DNA from: Flavobacterium psychrophilum
GTDB taxonomy: Bacteria > Bacteroidota > Bacteroidia > Flavobacteriales > Flavobacteriaceae
Assembly (NCBI GenBank): GCA_945878515.1
Contig: CAMCTL010000009.1
Span: 1-37,351 of the forward strand
Reading direction: 5' to 3'
DNA length: 37,351 nucleotides
Under the pieces are notes generated by a model. It did no database searches. It saw only the letters and a program-made list of their open reading frames with translations, and was not told where the DNA came from. Below are positions 23,335 to 31,754 of the stretch, piece by piece; the stretch's first letter is position 1; each line of letters begins with the position of its first letter. The position numbers were made by a program, and so were the translations under genes.

Positions 23335-25307
23335 TTATTTCGCGACATCACTCTTCCTAGTTTTTTCGAAAAGGAATTAATTAGTTTGTAGTAATCCATT
23401 GCCATAGATAAAGGCTCAATATTATCAGAATCTGGTTCTGATGATATTGAGTTTTTTATTTCTTCTATAATTTTATCGACTAAATACCATCTCAAAGTAA
23501 GAATAGTTTCAGAAACATATTGACTTATGGTTTTGTCTTTTGTTTTTGGAAAAATGTTTTGGCCTTCCCAGTTGTGCAAAACAACTCTTTCGTCAGCCAT
23601 CAAAATATCGGTTACTTCTTGAGCAAATTCAGGATTTATATGCATTAAATATTGTTCGATGCTAAAACTTTCGCTTTGATTAAAATAGTTTATCAAGTTG
23701 TTGTAAATGTCTCTAAACAAAGGAGTTGCGAGTTCAACTTCGTCTTCTTGTAAACTTAAATAAATTCGTTGAAATACTTTGTACTCCTTTTTTTCAACAA
23801 ACTCATTTATTTCACCTTCTTCATTTGCTTTTAAAAGTACATCTTCAAATTCCTCTGTTTTGTTGCCGTACAGCAAAAGGATTTCGATAATTTTTCTTTC
23901 TAAACCATAAAGAATATCAACTTTTTGAATCTGAATTGGCGTTTCGTTTTTGACAACTTCAAAGGCTTTCTGCTCTTGTTTTTGTTTTTTTCCTTGTTCA
24001 GCAATGTCTTTTTGAACCAATTGCGCCAAAGTACTTATCAAAACTTGCTCCGAAATATCCATAATTCGAGAACATTCCTGAATGTAAATTTCCCGTTGAA
24101 TTCTGTCTGGAATTTTGGAAATACTCACCACCATATCTCGAATTAAATCGGCTTTTTTTATCGGATCATCCTTGGCATCATTCATTAAAAGCGATGCTTT
24201 GAATTGGATAAAATCTTTGGAATTTTCTTCTAAATATTTGACTAATAATTCATAAGGTGTTTTCTTGGCAAAACTATCAGGATCTTCGCCATCAGGAAAA
24301 GCGCAGACTTTCACATTCATTCCTTCTTCCAGAATCAAGTCTATTCCGCGAACAGAAGCTCGTAATCCAGCAGCGTCACCGTCAAAAAGAACAGTAATAT
24401 TTTTGGTCAATCTGTTGATTAATCGGATTTGGTCTGGTGTCAAAGCCGTTCCCGACGAAGCCACAACATTTTCTATACCGGCTTGATTGAACTGAATTAC
24501 ATCGGTATAGCCCTCAACTAAATAACAATTATTTTCTTTAGCAATGGCTTGTTTGGCTTGGTAAATTCCGTACAAAACTTTGCTCTTGTGGTAAATCTCG
24601 CTTTCGGGCGAATTAAGGTATTTGGCCGCTTTTTTATCATTGGTTAGAATTCTTCCTCCAAAACCCAAAATCCTTCCCGACATACTTTGAATGGGAAACA
24701 TTACTCTGCCTTTAAAACGGTCGAATGGTCGGTCTTCTCTGGCTATTGTTAATCCTGTGCTTTCTAGAAACTCTAATTTATAGCCTTTTCCCAGCGCTTC
24801 TTTGGTTAGAGCGTCCCAAGTTTCGGGTGAATATCCAAGCGCAAATTTCTTAATGGTTTCGTTTGTAAAACCTCTTTCTTTAAAGTAAGAAAGCCCAATG
24901 GCCTTGCCTTCTTCTGAATGCAAAAGTGTGTTGTGAAAATAATCTTTGGCAAATTCAGAAACCAAATACATGCTTTCTCGAACATCGGTGTTGGCTTTTT
25001 CTTCGTCGGTTTGCTCGGTTTCTTCAATTTCGATATTGTATTTTTTTGCCAAAAACCGAATGGCTTCTGGGTACGTAAAATGCGAGTGTTCCATCAAAAA
25101 AGTTACCGCGTTGCCACCTTTTCCGGAGCTAAAATCTTTCCAAATTCCTTTGGCAGGCGAAACCATAAACGATGGTGAACGCTCATCTGAAAATGGACTC
25201 AAACCCTTAAAGTTGCTTCCTGCACGTTTTAATTGTACAAAATCGCCGATAACCTCCTCAACGCGGGCAGTTTCGAAAACGGTATCTATGGTGTTTTTTG
25301 AAATCAA
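23331..25307 (-). CDS. dnaG: DNA primase DnaG lacking zinc-ribbon cysteines
   Basis: DnaG makes the RNA primers for DNA replication. It has an N-terminal region matching the zinc-binding domain (1-100), the catalytic TOPRIM core with EGYTDVIQFNQAG, ASSGTALT and VLFDGDAAG (about residues 255-310), and a C-terminal DnaB-interacting region. Length (658) is slightly above E. coli (581). The four zinc ligands are all changed: Ser37, Ser40, Asp58 and Ser61 occupy the C-x2-H...C-x2-C positions (GLSPFSDE and WKDFSSGKGG). I believe this holds for Bacteroidota primases generally, so it is not a defect of this gene. Confidence 0.97.
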   Translation of the reverse strand: MISKNTIDTVFETARVEEVIGDFVQLKRAGSNFKGLSPFSDERSPSFMVSPAKGIWKDFSSGKGGNAVTFLMEHSHFTYPEAIRFLAKKYNIEIEETEQTDEEKANTDVRESMYLVSEFAKDYFHNTLLHSEEGKAIGLSYFKERGFTNETIKKFALGYSPETWDALTKEALGKGYKLEFLESTGLTIAREDRPFDRFKGRVMFPIQSMSGRILGFGGRILTNDKKAAKYLNSPESEIYHKSKVLYGIYQAKQAIAKENNCYLVEGYTDVIQFNQAGIENVVASSGTALTPDQIRLINRLTKNITVLFDGDAAGLRASVRGIDLILEEGMNVKVCAFPDGEDPDSFAKKTPYELLVKYLEENSKDFIQFKASLLMNDAKDDPIKKADLIRDMVVSISKIPDRIQREIYIQECSRIMDISEQVLISTLAQLVQKDIAEQGKKQKQEQKAFEVVKNETPIQIQKVDILYGLERKIIEILLLYGNKTEEFEDVLLKANEEGEINEFVEKKEYKVFQRIYLSLQEDEVELATPLFRDIYNNLINYFNQSESFSIEQYLMHINPEFAQEVTDILMADERVVLHNWEGQNIFPKTKDKTISQYVSETILTLRWYLVDKIIEEIKNSISSEPDSDNIEPLSMAMDYYKLINSFSKKLGRVMSRNN

Positions 25308-25375
25308 TTTGGTTTGAAAGATTTAATTATCTGAAAGTGGTAAAAATACGGAAATCAAAATTTATAATTTGAATT

Positions 25376-25412
25376 AAAAATAAAAAAGTGTTCCATTACT
25401 GAAACACTTTTT
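25376..25412 (-). terminator. Terminator after the outer-membrane-protein gene
   Basis: AAAAAGTGTT (25383-25392) pairs with AACACTTTTT (25403-25412) around a 10-nt loop. On the minus strand a T run follows, 25 nt after the stop at 25437. Confidence 0.8.
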
Positions 25413-25436
25413 GCCTTACTCACTAATTCAAAAATT

Positions 25437-26504
25437 CTAATTAAAATCGAAGCGTACACCAAGCGAAACGTTGTTTTGTTTAATGGTATTGTTCTCGAAC
25501 AAAGGATTTAAATCATACTTAAAATACAAACTTGTTTCTTTGTATCCAACATAAGTACTCACGCCGTAGATAAAATTATTGGCATTGAAATCGCCTTTGG
25601 TTTTAATTCTTTCCTTACCATTATTGATGTCATAATACATTTTTTGTTTTGATTTGATGCGTAAACCTCCGTAACCTCCAATCCCGAAACGGGCTGCTTT
25701 ATGAGTTGAAAAACCAGATTTGCCATTTTTTGATTTATTGCCAGAGAAATCAAATTCTAAATGCAAAGGCGCCACCAAATAAACATTTTTAAGACGAGCT
25801 TCCTCTAATTCATAAGCAAAAACTGCAAGGTTTGTTTGTCCATTAGCAACTGGAACAAAATAACGGTTATCTGTGGGGTTAATAGTATTGTACATTACTG
25901 AGTAACCATATTTCAAATGCAATAGATTATCATTTTTGAATATTCTAGTATTATATGTAGATCCCCATTCAAAAAATTGCGATTGCCAATAATAAAAATC
26001 GGAGTTGGCAATTGCTCCATCGGTTACTACATTATTGGCTCCAAAAGCCAGCACAAATTGAGAAGTGGTTCGTTTCTCTCCCTTTTTTTTGTTGTCGGAC
26101 CAAAATTTACTATCATTAAAATGTATCACAATAGTTTTGGATGAATCCCTTTCTTTAATTTGCCCATCTACCTTCTTTTGAACCAAGATTTCAAGTTTCT
26201 CTTGCTCTTTAGCAACTCTAATTTCAATGTTGCTGGCTCTTGATTGTGCCAAAGTGGTTTTTTTAGTTTCGGCTTGCTCTTTTGTAATGGAACCTTTTTC
26301 TAATTGTTCATTTACGGCGTCTACTTCTTTTTTTAATTCGGCTTTTTCTTCTTTTGTGATGTTTGCAATGTTTGTAGCAATATTTTTTGCTTGTTTTTCA
26401 AAGGACTGGTTTTCCAGTTTGCCTTTTTGAATTGTGTCCTGCGCCATCGCTTTGCTTGCGAGAAGCATAATACTAACTGTTACGTAAAAGATAATTTTTG
26501 TCAT
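25437..26504 (-). CDS. Outer-membrane beta-barrel protein with periplasmic coiled-coil segment
   Basis: The 355-residue protein has a signal peptide (MTKIIFYVTVSIMLLASKAMA, cleaved after about residue 21). Next is a 90-residue Lys/Glu-rich helical region (about 35-125, coiled-coil-like, for example KEEKAELKKEVDAVNEQLEK), then a region of alternating hydrophobic strands (about 145-355) ending VSLGVRFDFN. That end fits an outer-membrane barrel with a C-terminal aromatic strand. The function is unknown. It is the third gene after a sigma factor and a putative anti-sigma factor, so it may be part of, or controlled by, that regulatory unit. Confidence 0.75.
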   Translation of the reverse strand: MTKIIFYVTVSIMLLASKAMAQDTIQKGKLENQSFEKQAKNIATNIANITKEEKAELKKEVDAVNEQLEKGSITKEQAETKKTTLAQSRASNIEIRVAKEQEKLEILVQKKVDGQIKERDSSKTIVIHFNDSKFWSDNKKKGEKRTTSQFVLAFGANNVVTDGAIANSDFYYWQSQFFEWGSTYNTRIFKNDNLLHLKYGYSVMYNTINPTDNRYFVPVANGQTNLAVFAYELEEARLKNVYLVAPLHLEFDFSGNKSKNGKSGFSTHKAARFGIGGYGGLRIKSKQKMYYDINNGKERIKTKGDFNANNFIYGVSTYVGYKETSLYFKYDLNPLFENNTIKQNNVSLGVRFDFN

Positions 26505-26533
26505 GATTTAAAGATTTAATTGTTCGTTTTTTG

Positions 26534-26578
26534 ATTGATGATTATTGATGATTATTGATGATTATTGATGATTATTGA
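26534..26578. repeat. Tandem repeat of the 10-mer ATTATTGATG
   Basis: About 4.5 copies of ATTATTGATG in perfect register fill the gap between the barrel-protein gene and the anti-sigma-like gene. The repeat includes the stop and last codons of the latter (stop at 26572-26574). Confidence 0.9.
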
Positions 26579-27276
26579 ATATTCCTATTTGCCAAAGCTA
26601 CTTTTACCGTTTGGTAATTTTTATTAACTTTATTTATTACTTTTTCTCGGAACGAAAGTTCTAATTCTCCATCTACTTGAGTAAGTAGCATATTGGGATT
26701 TACTTTTACTTTCGTTTTTGAATTTCCTTCTTTTGAAATGGTTTGAACGGCTGCAAGCATTTTGTCAACATTAAGATCGCTTGTATTTGTAGCAGCTATT
26801 TGCACTATTTCTTGATTAATTTCCTTTTTTTCTAGTATTGGAATCAAATTGTCTGTTGGAGAATTTTGAGCAAATTGATTTTTAACTGATGCATTTGTAT
26901 CTCTTGTATTTGTATCTCTTGCATTTTCTTTTACTTTTTTCACTTCCGAAATTACTACAGTGCTTTCCGATTTTGAAATTGACGGAACTTTTAAAATATC
27001 TTTTTGAATTGGCTCGGCCTTCTGATTGTTTTTTATCACGACTTCGTTATTTTCAATTGTTCCATTTTGATTGCTTTGGTTTAAAAAAAATGTTCCCAAA
27101 AATGCAAATCCAATTATACTGGCTGCCATATAAATCCAACTGTAGCTGCGTTTGGGTTTTTTCTCCTCGGCAACAGTAAGCATTGCATCAAGCCTGTCCC
27201 AAGCATTTTCAGTAGGAGTGATTTCGCGCTGGTTGAGTTTGTTTCTGAACTCTTTTTCTAATTTATTCGGTTCCAT
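26572..27276 (-). CDS. Putative membrane-bound anti-sigma factor
   Basis: A 234-residue protein with a charged cytoplasmic N-terminus (KLEKEFRNKLNQREITPTEN, then AWDRLDAML, residues about 4-40), one membrane segment (about 48-65, IYMAASIIGFAFLGTFFL) and a low-complexity periplasmic part rich in Asn, Lys and Thr. It overlaps the upstream sigma-factor gene by 14 nt. The order sigma factor, small one-pass membrane protein is typical of sigma/anti-sigma pairs, and that is the basis for the call; there is no clear zinc-binding anti-sigma motif. It ends inside a 10-bp tandem repeat. Confidence 0.65.
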   Translation of the reverse strand: MEPNKLEKEFRNKLNQREITPTENAWDRLDAMLTVAEEKKPKRSYSWIYMAASIIGFAFLGTFFLNQSNQNGTIENNEVVIKNNQKAEPIQKDILKVPSISKSESTVVISEVKKVKENARDTNTRDTNASVKNQFAQNSPTDNLIPILEKKEINQEIVQIAATNTSDLNVDKMLAAVQTISKEGNSKTKVKVNPNMLLTQVDGELELSFREKVINKVNKNYQTVKVALANRNIQ

Positions 27277-27823
27277 TGCTATAATTTTTTAGCTTTGTTA
27301 TGTGTTCTTTTAGTATTTTACGAGCGTGGGACAATTGCGATTTTGACGTTCCTTCATTTATCCCCAACATACTGGCTATTTCCTGATGTTTATAGCCTTC
27401 TATCGCATACAAATTAAAAATCATTTTGTAACCATCTGGCAAACTGTCAATTAGAAATTGAATGTCTTCTGCAGAAATTTGGCTTTCAATATTGTTGAAA
27501 CTGTCTTCGGAATAGTCCTCTTCATCGAGAAAAGCCACTTTCTTTTGAACTCTGATATGCGAAATACATTCGTTAACCATAATACGTCTGATCCAACCTT
27601 CGAAACTTCCGTTGTGTTGAAAATTTTTTAGATTTACAAACACTTTCATAAAAGCCGTAATCATAATGTCTTCGGCTTGATGAATATCCTTTATATATTG
27701 TCGGCAAACACTTAACATTTTAGAAGAAAATTTGGTGTAAATTTTTTGTTGGGCAGTTCGATTGTTCTCGATTGCCAACTGAATGATTTCTTTTTCTTCT
27801 TGGTTTAGGTTAATTACTTTCAA
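27263..27823 (-). CDS. ECF-type RNA polymerase sigma factor
   Basis: The 186-residue protein has region 2 (about 25-95, with DIHQAEDIMITAFMKVFVNL and GSFEGWIRRIMVNECI) and region 4 (about 120-175, with LPDGYKMIFNLYAIEGYKHQ and EIASMLGINEGTSKSQLSHA as its helix-turn-helix). There is no region 1 or 3, which defines the extracytoplasmic-function group. It heads an apparent operon with a membrane protein likely to be its anti-sigma factor and a beta-barrel protein. The signal and regulon are unknown; an envelope-stress role is inference. Confidence 0.93.
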   Translation of the reverse strand: MKVINLNQEEKEIIQLAIENNRTAQQKIYTKFSSKMLSVCRQYIKDIHQAEDIMITAFMKVFVNLKNFQHNGSFEGWIRRIMVNECISHIRVQKKVAFLDEEDYSEDSFNNIESQISAEDIQFLIDSLPDGYKMIFNLYAIEGYKHQEIASMLGINEGTSKSQLSHARKILKEHITKLKNYSNGTE

Positions 27824-27960
27824 AATCTTTTATAAAGTGTTTCTATAAGTAAGACGATATTGTTTGCAAAAAGGTTGCATTGGAAATGATAATTTTATAA
27901 AAAAAATTAAAACGGCAATAAAACCAAGGCCTCAGAAGGTGAGTTTTTGTAAAAAAAAAA

Positions 27961-28938
27961 TTATTTTTTTCTTTCGATAACGTAATTTACCATCAAAATC
28001 AAGGCGTCTCTAAACTCAGATTTTGGGTAAATGTCTAAAAGCAGAAGTGCTTCTTGCTGAAATTGGGCCATTTTTTGTTCGGCATAAAGTAATCCGTTAT
28101 GGTCTTTAACAAAGGCTATGACTTCTTTTACTCGCTTCTTGTCTTTATTGTGATTTTTGATGGAGTTGATGAGCCAAGATTTTTCTTTGGAAGTGCAATT
28201 ATTTAAAACATGAATTAACGGTAAAGTCATTTTTTGTTCCTTAATGTCAATTCCTGTAGGTTTGCCAATGGCATCATCCGTATAATCAAATAAATCGTCT
28301 TTGATTTGAAAAGCCATTCCGATGAGTTCTCCAAATTGCCGCATATTTTCGACCTGAAATTCATCATCAATTACGGATTTTGCACCCAAAGCGCAACAAG
28401 AAGCGATTAAGGTTGCTGTTTTTTTTCGGATAATTTCATAGTAAATGTCTTCGGTAATGTCAAGTCTTCTGGCTTTTTCTATTTGCAAAAGTTCGCCTTC
28501 ACTCATTTCGCGTACTGCCACAGAAATAATTCTCAGTAAATCGAAATCGCCATTGTCAATGGACAATAACAAGCCTTTTGAAAGCAAATAATCGCCAACA
28601 AGAACGGCAATTTTGTTTTTCCAAAGCGCATTTATAGAGAAAAAACCTCTGCGTCTGTTGCTGTCGTCCACAACATCATCATGAACCAATGTTGCGGTGT
28701 GAATGAGTTCAATTACCGAAGCACCTCGATAGGTTCTTTCGTTTACAAACCCAGCCGAAATCATTTTTGCTGTCAAGAAAACAAACATCGGACGCATTTG
28801 TTTTCCTTTTCTATTGACAATGTAATAGGTAATTCTATTGAGTAAAGCCACTTTTGAAATCATCGATTCATAGAACTTTTTTTCAAAAAGTTCCATCTCG
28901 TCTATGATCGGCTGCTTTATTTGTGAAGTAATGTTCAT
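27961..28938 (-). CDS. Polyprenyl diphosphate synthase (long chain)
   Basis: A trans-isoprenyl diphosphate synthase of 325 residues that condenses isopentenyl diphosphate with allylic diphosphates. The first Asp-rich motif is HDDVVDD (86-92), followed by the RRR diphosphate-binding arginines, and the second is QIKDDLFDYTDD (211-222). Residues before the first motif (IELIHTATLV) lack bulky aromatics, pointing to long products such as those used for menaquinone side chains. IspB-like octaprenyl synthase is the closest E. coli counterpart. A TAnnTTTG match (TATCTTTG, 28946-28953) lies just before the start. Confidence 0.92.
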   Translation of the reverse strand: MNITSQIKQPIIDEMELFEKKFYESMISKVALLNRITYYIVNRKGKQMRPMFVFLTAKMISAGFVNERTYRGASVIELIHTATLVHDDVVDDSNRRRGFFSINALWKNKIAVLVGDYLLSKGLLLSIDNGDFDLLRIISVAVREMSEGELLQIEKARRLDITEDIYYEIIRKKTATLIASCCALGAKSVIDDEFQVENMRQFGELIGMAFQIKDDLFDYTDDAIGKPTGIDIKEQKMTLPLIHVLNNCTSKEKSWLINSIKNHNKDKKRVKEVIAFVKDHNGLLYAEQKMAQFQQEALLLLDIYPKSEFRDALILMVNYVIERKK

Positions 28939-29081
28939 TTGCTTTCAAAGATAGTATTTTCGAATAAGATAACCTTACTAGGTTTGCGTAAAAGAAATTC
29001 ATTTTTATTTTTTTTGATTTCCCAATTAAACCTTTTTTAAATTTCGATATCAAAGATATAAACCGTTAAATTTTAATTATT

Positions 29082-29948
29082 ATGAAAAACAAATTTTTAT
29101 TATTCGCTGCATTGTTATCCATCACTTTTTTTATTGGATGCGATAATGAATCTGTAAATGAATCAGCTGATGCAACTACAATTACAGCTGATGAAACTGT
29201 GATCAACACAGAAATCGATGCCACAGTCGATGATGTTGCCATCATTGCTGAAGACCAGTTTGAACTGCAAAAAAGTAGTTCAGCTAAGACCAGTGCTCCT
29301 ATTAAAAGTATGTTGCCATTATGCGCTACCGTGACTTCAGTTTTGGCTAATAATACATGGACAAGAACTATTGATTTTGGTACTCAAGGTTGTACATTGC
29401 CAAACGGTAACGTATTGAAAGGAAAAATCATCATTAGTTTTTCTAAAGATTTTACTAAGCCTATCAGAACAATTAATTATAAATTGGAAGGATTTTATCA
29501 TAATGATAAATTGGTTGAAGGCAGTAGAACAATTACCCACGAACTAAAAACTTCGGATTTATTAGCTGCAATTCACCCTGTTACTACGCATTCAATTGAA
29601 CTGAAAATTACTTCGGCAGACGGTAAAATTTATACTAGAACTGGGACAAGAGTTCGTGAAATGATCGAAGGATTTGCAACCTTTTCAAATTGGGAAGATA
29701 ATGTTTTCAAAATTTGGGGAAACCACACTACTACTTTTCCAAACGGCACAAAATTCAGTTCAACTACGTTAAAAACACAAGCGCATTTAATTAAAATGAG
29801 TTGCAAAATGCCGTTTCCAGTTTCAGGTATTACAGAAATGGTAAAAAACGATACTAAATCAACTTTGGATTTCGGAAATGGAGATTGTGATAAATTGGCA
29901 ACTATTACAATTAATGGCGTTTCGAAAGAAATAGTTTTGAAAAAATAA
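29082..29948 (+). CDS. Hypothetical lipoprotein
   Basis: I do not recognise this 288-residue protein. It starts with a lipoprotein signal (MKNKFLLFAALLSITFFIGC, lipidated Cys20), followed by an acidic linker rich in Thr, Asp and Glu (about 20-75), then a mostly beta domain. Two stretches look alike: TWTRTIDFGTQGCTLPNGN near residue 100 and KSTLDFGNGDCDKLATITING near 270, both with a DFG-x-C core, suggesting related strands or an ancient duplication. It is a single gene, between divergent polyprenyl synthase and convergent rlmN. Surface location is likely but unproven. Confidence 0.8.
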   Translation: MKNKFLLFAALLSITFFIGCDNESVNESADATTITADETVINTEIDATVDDVAIIAEDQFELQKSSSAKTSAPIKSMLPLCATVTSVLANNTWTRTIDFGTQGCTLPNGNVLKGKIIISFSKDFTKPIRTINYKLEGFYHNDKLVEGSRTITHELKTSDLLAAIHPVTTHSIELKITSADGKIYTRTGTRVREMIEGFATFSNWEDNVFKIWGNHTTTFPNGTKFSSTTLKTQAHLIKMSCKMPFPVSGITEMVKNDTKSTLDFGNGDCDKLATITINGVSKEIVLKK

Positions 29949-29951
29949 AAT

Positions 29952-30003
29952 CCTCACCCCTTTCGATAGCTATCGGAACTCTCCAAAGGAGAGGGAGTTT
30001 GGA
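29952..30003. repeat. GC-rich CTCTCCAAAGGAGAG repeat downstream of the lipoprotein gene
   Basis: It begins CCTCACCCC and contains CTCTCCAAAGGAGAG, as at 16974-17010. Between these lies an inserted TTTCGATAGCTATCGGAA, itself a palindrome. It stands out by GC content from its surroundings. Confidence 0.75.
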
Positions 30004-30035
30004 AAGAAAATAAAATTAAAAATCATGCAGTCAAT

Positions 30036-30066
30036 AAGGAATTCAACACAATGAATTCCTTTTTTT
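30036..30066 (+). terminator. Terminator after the lipoprotein gene
   Basis: AAGGAATTCA (30036-30045) pairs perfectly with TGAATTCCTT (30052-30061) around a 6-nt loop, followed by Ts. The T run touches the rlmN stop codon at 30065-30067. Confidence 0.88.
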
Positions 30067-31105
30067 ATGCTTCTTTGTTTGCCAATTGTCCGCAAGCCGC
30101 ATCGATGTCTTTGCCGCGACTTCTTCTCACTTTTACTACAATTCCAGTGGCCTCGAGTGCCTTGATGTAAGCATTAATTGATTCTTCGGAAGCTTGTTGA
30201 AACTCGCCGTCATCAATGGGATTGTATTCAATAAGATTGACTTTGCAAGGAACATATTTGCAGAATTTGACCAACGCATCAACCGATTCTTTATTGTCGT
30301 TAATGCCTTTCCAAACCACATATTCAAAAGAAATTTTGCTTTTTGTTTTTTTGTACCAATATTCCAAAGACGCTCTCAAATCTGCCAAAGGAAAATTTTC
30401 GCTGAAAGGCATGATTTTAGAACGAATTTCATCAATTGCAGAATGTAAGGAAACTGCTAAATTGAATTTCACTTCGTCATCGGCCATTTTTTTTATCATT
30501 TTTGGAATGCCAGATGTAGATACCGTGATGCGTTTTGGCGACATTCCTAAACCTTCGTTGGAAGTAATCATTTCTATGGCTTTCATCACATTGTTGTAAT
30601 TCATCAAGGGTTCGCCCATTCCCATAAAAACAATATTGGACAGCGGATGATTGTAATATAGACGGCTTTCTTTATCGATGGCAATAACTTGATCGTAAAT
30701 TTCGGCCGGTTCTAAATTTCGCATTCTTTTCAATCTTGCTGTAGCGCAAAAATTGCAATCCAAACTACAACCCACTTGGCTGGAAACGCAAGCCGTTGTG
30801 CGCGTATTGGTTGGGATTAAAACACTTTCGACCACTAAGCCATCGTGCAAACGAACTGCATTTTTTACGGTTCCATCTTCACTTCGTTGCATCGTATCGA
30901 CTTTGATGTGATTGATAACAAAGTTTTCTTCCAGCATTGTGCGAGTAGTTTTTGCTACATTGGTCATATCGTCAAAACTGTGTGCGCCTTTGCTCCAAAG
31001 CCATTCATAAACTTGGTTTCCACGAAAAGCTTGATTGCCATTAGCAACAAAAAAATCCCGTAATTGCTCTTTTGACAAAGCACGAATGTCTTTTTTCTCC
31101 ATCAT
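30065..31105 (-). CDS. rlmN: Dual-specificity rRNA/tRNA adenine C2-methyltransferase RlmN
   Basis: RlmN is a radical-SAM enzyme that methylates C2 of A2503 in 23S rRNA and A37 in some tRNAs. The 4Fe-4S ligands form CSLDCNFC (Cys113, Cys117, Cys120). The methyl-carrying C-terminal cysteine is Cys339 in DIDAACGQL, and MGMGEPLMNY and STSGIPKMIKK are family motifs. Length (346) is normal. The start is one of two adjacent ATG codons (31105 or 31102). A TAACTTTG element lies only a few bases upstream, so the mRNA may have almost no leader. Confidence 0.97.
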   Translation of the reverse strand: MMEKKDIRALSKEQLRDFFVANGNQAFRGNQVYEWLWSKGAHSFDDMTNVAKTTRTMLEENFVINHIKVDTMQRSEDGTVKNAVRLHDGLVVESVLIPTNTRTTACVSSQVGCSLDCNFCATARLKRMRNLEPAEIYDQVIAIDKESRLYYNHPLSNIVFMGMGEPLMNYNNVMKAIEMITSNEGLGMSPKRITVSTSGIPKMIKKMADDEVKFNLAVSLHSAIDEIRSKIMPFSENFPLADLRASLEYWYKKTKSKISFEYVVWKGINDNKESVDALVKFCKYVPCKVNLIEYNPIDDGEFQQASEESINAYIKALEATGIVVKVRRSRGKDIDAACGQLANKEA

Positions 31106-31109
31106 CGTG

Positions 31110-31117
31110 CAAAGTTA
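31110..31117 (-). promoter_or_regulatory. Possible -7 element for rlmN
   Basis: TAACTTTG matches TAnnTTTG and is followed by GCACG and the start codons. The closeness to ATG would mean a leaderless or very short-leader mRNA; no clear -33 element is seen. Confidence 0.4.
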
Positions 31118-31198
31118 ATTACAATTTTGAATTATATTGATTTTTTCTAAACCTCAAATTATATTTTGTAAATTTGTTTTTCATAAAAGTGAAATGCT

Positions 31199-31492
31199 AT
31201 GGGACTTCCAGAATTAAAACAGAAAATTCACAATCAAGTAGAAAATGCTGATGAACGAATATTATCGATAGTATCCTCGGTTTTTGATAATTATTTGAAT
31301 GATGTTAGTTTAGCTGAAACTATTGAAAATGAAGTTTCTGAACCAATTGTTGCTTATGATGTCTCGGGAAAACCTTTGACATTAAAACAATACAATGATG
31401 AAATCGATAAAGCACTTGACGATTTTGAAAATGGAAGATATATTTCTCAGGAAGATTTAGAAAAAGAAATAGACAGTTGGTACGATGAATAA
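31199..31492 (+). CDS. Putative antitoxin of a type II toxin-antitoxin pair
   Basis: The product is 97 residues, acidic and mostly helical. The C-terminal half (QYNDEIDKALDDFENGRYIS, then QEDLEKEIDSWYDE) resembles the toxin-wrapping tail of antitoxins paired with RelE/ParE proteins. The N-terminal part is not a clear ribbon-helix-helix. It overlaps the toxin gene by 8 nt, the usual arrangement with the antitoxin first. The family assignment rests mainly on this pairing. A TAAATTTG element at 31169-31176 may be its promoter. Confidence 0.75.
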   Translation: MGLPELKQKIHNQVENADERILSIVSSVFDNYLNDVSLAETIENEVSEPIVAYDVSGKPLTLKQYNDEIDKALDDFENGRYISQEDLEKEIDSWYDE

Positions 31493-31754
31493 ATTTAAAA
31501 TAATTTGGTCATCAGAATCTAAAAGAGATTTAAGAAAAATAAAAAATAATCTGTCAAAATCTAGGCTAAAAAGCATTTCAATAGCTCCAAGACAAATCGT
31601 TTTTGGAGAGCAATTTCAAATTGATGAATATCGGAAAGATTGTAGAAGAATAATAGTAGGTAATTACAAGGTTTTGTATCAATTTACAAACAATGAAATC
31701 AGAGTAGTTAAGGTTTTCAATTCTCTTCACGACCCAATAAATAGTTTAGTTTAA
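31485..31754 (+). CDS. RelE/ParE-type toxin
   Basis: The product is 89 residues, basic, with the RelE/ParE fold pattern: KIIWSSESKRDLRKIKNNL at the start, a central helical part, then CRRIIVGNYKVLYQFTNNEIRVVKVFNSLHDP. The R-I-I-V-G-N-Y-K-V-L-Y block is a hallmark of this superfamily. It could be an mRNA interferase or a gyrase poison; the sequence alone does not decide. Its stop codon shares an A with the start of the next gene (TAATG), so the O-methyltransferase may be translated from the same message. Confidence 0.85.
   Translation: MNKFKIIWSSESKRDLRKIKNNLSKSRLKSISIAPRQIVFGEQFQIDEYRKDCRRIIVGNYKVLYQFTNNEIRVVKVFNSLHDPINSLV

Noticed and set aside
27905..27960. Terminator after the polyprenyl synthase or sigma factor gene
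   Set aside because: Only a 4-bp CTCA/TGAG stem is visible beside A and T runs; too weak, and its position is upstream of the sigma factor's neighbour rather than after a stop.
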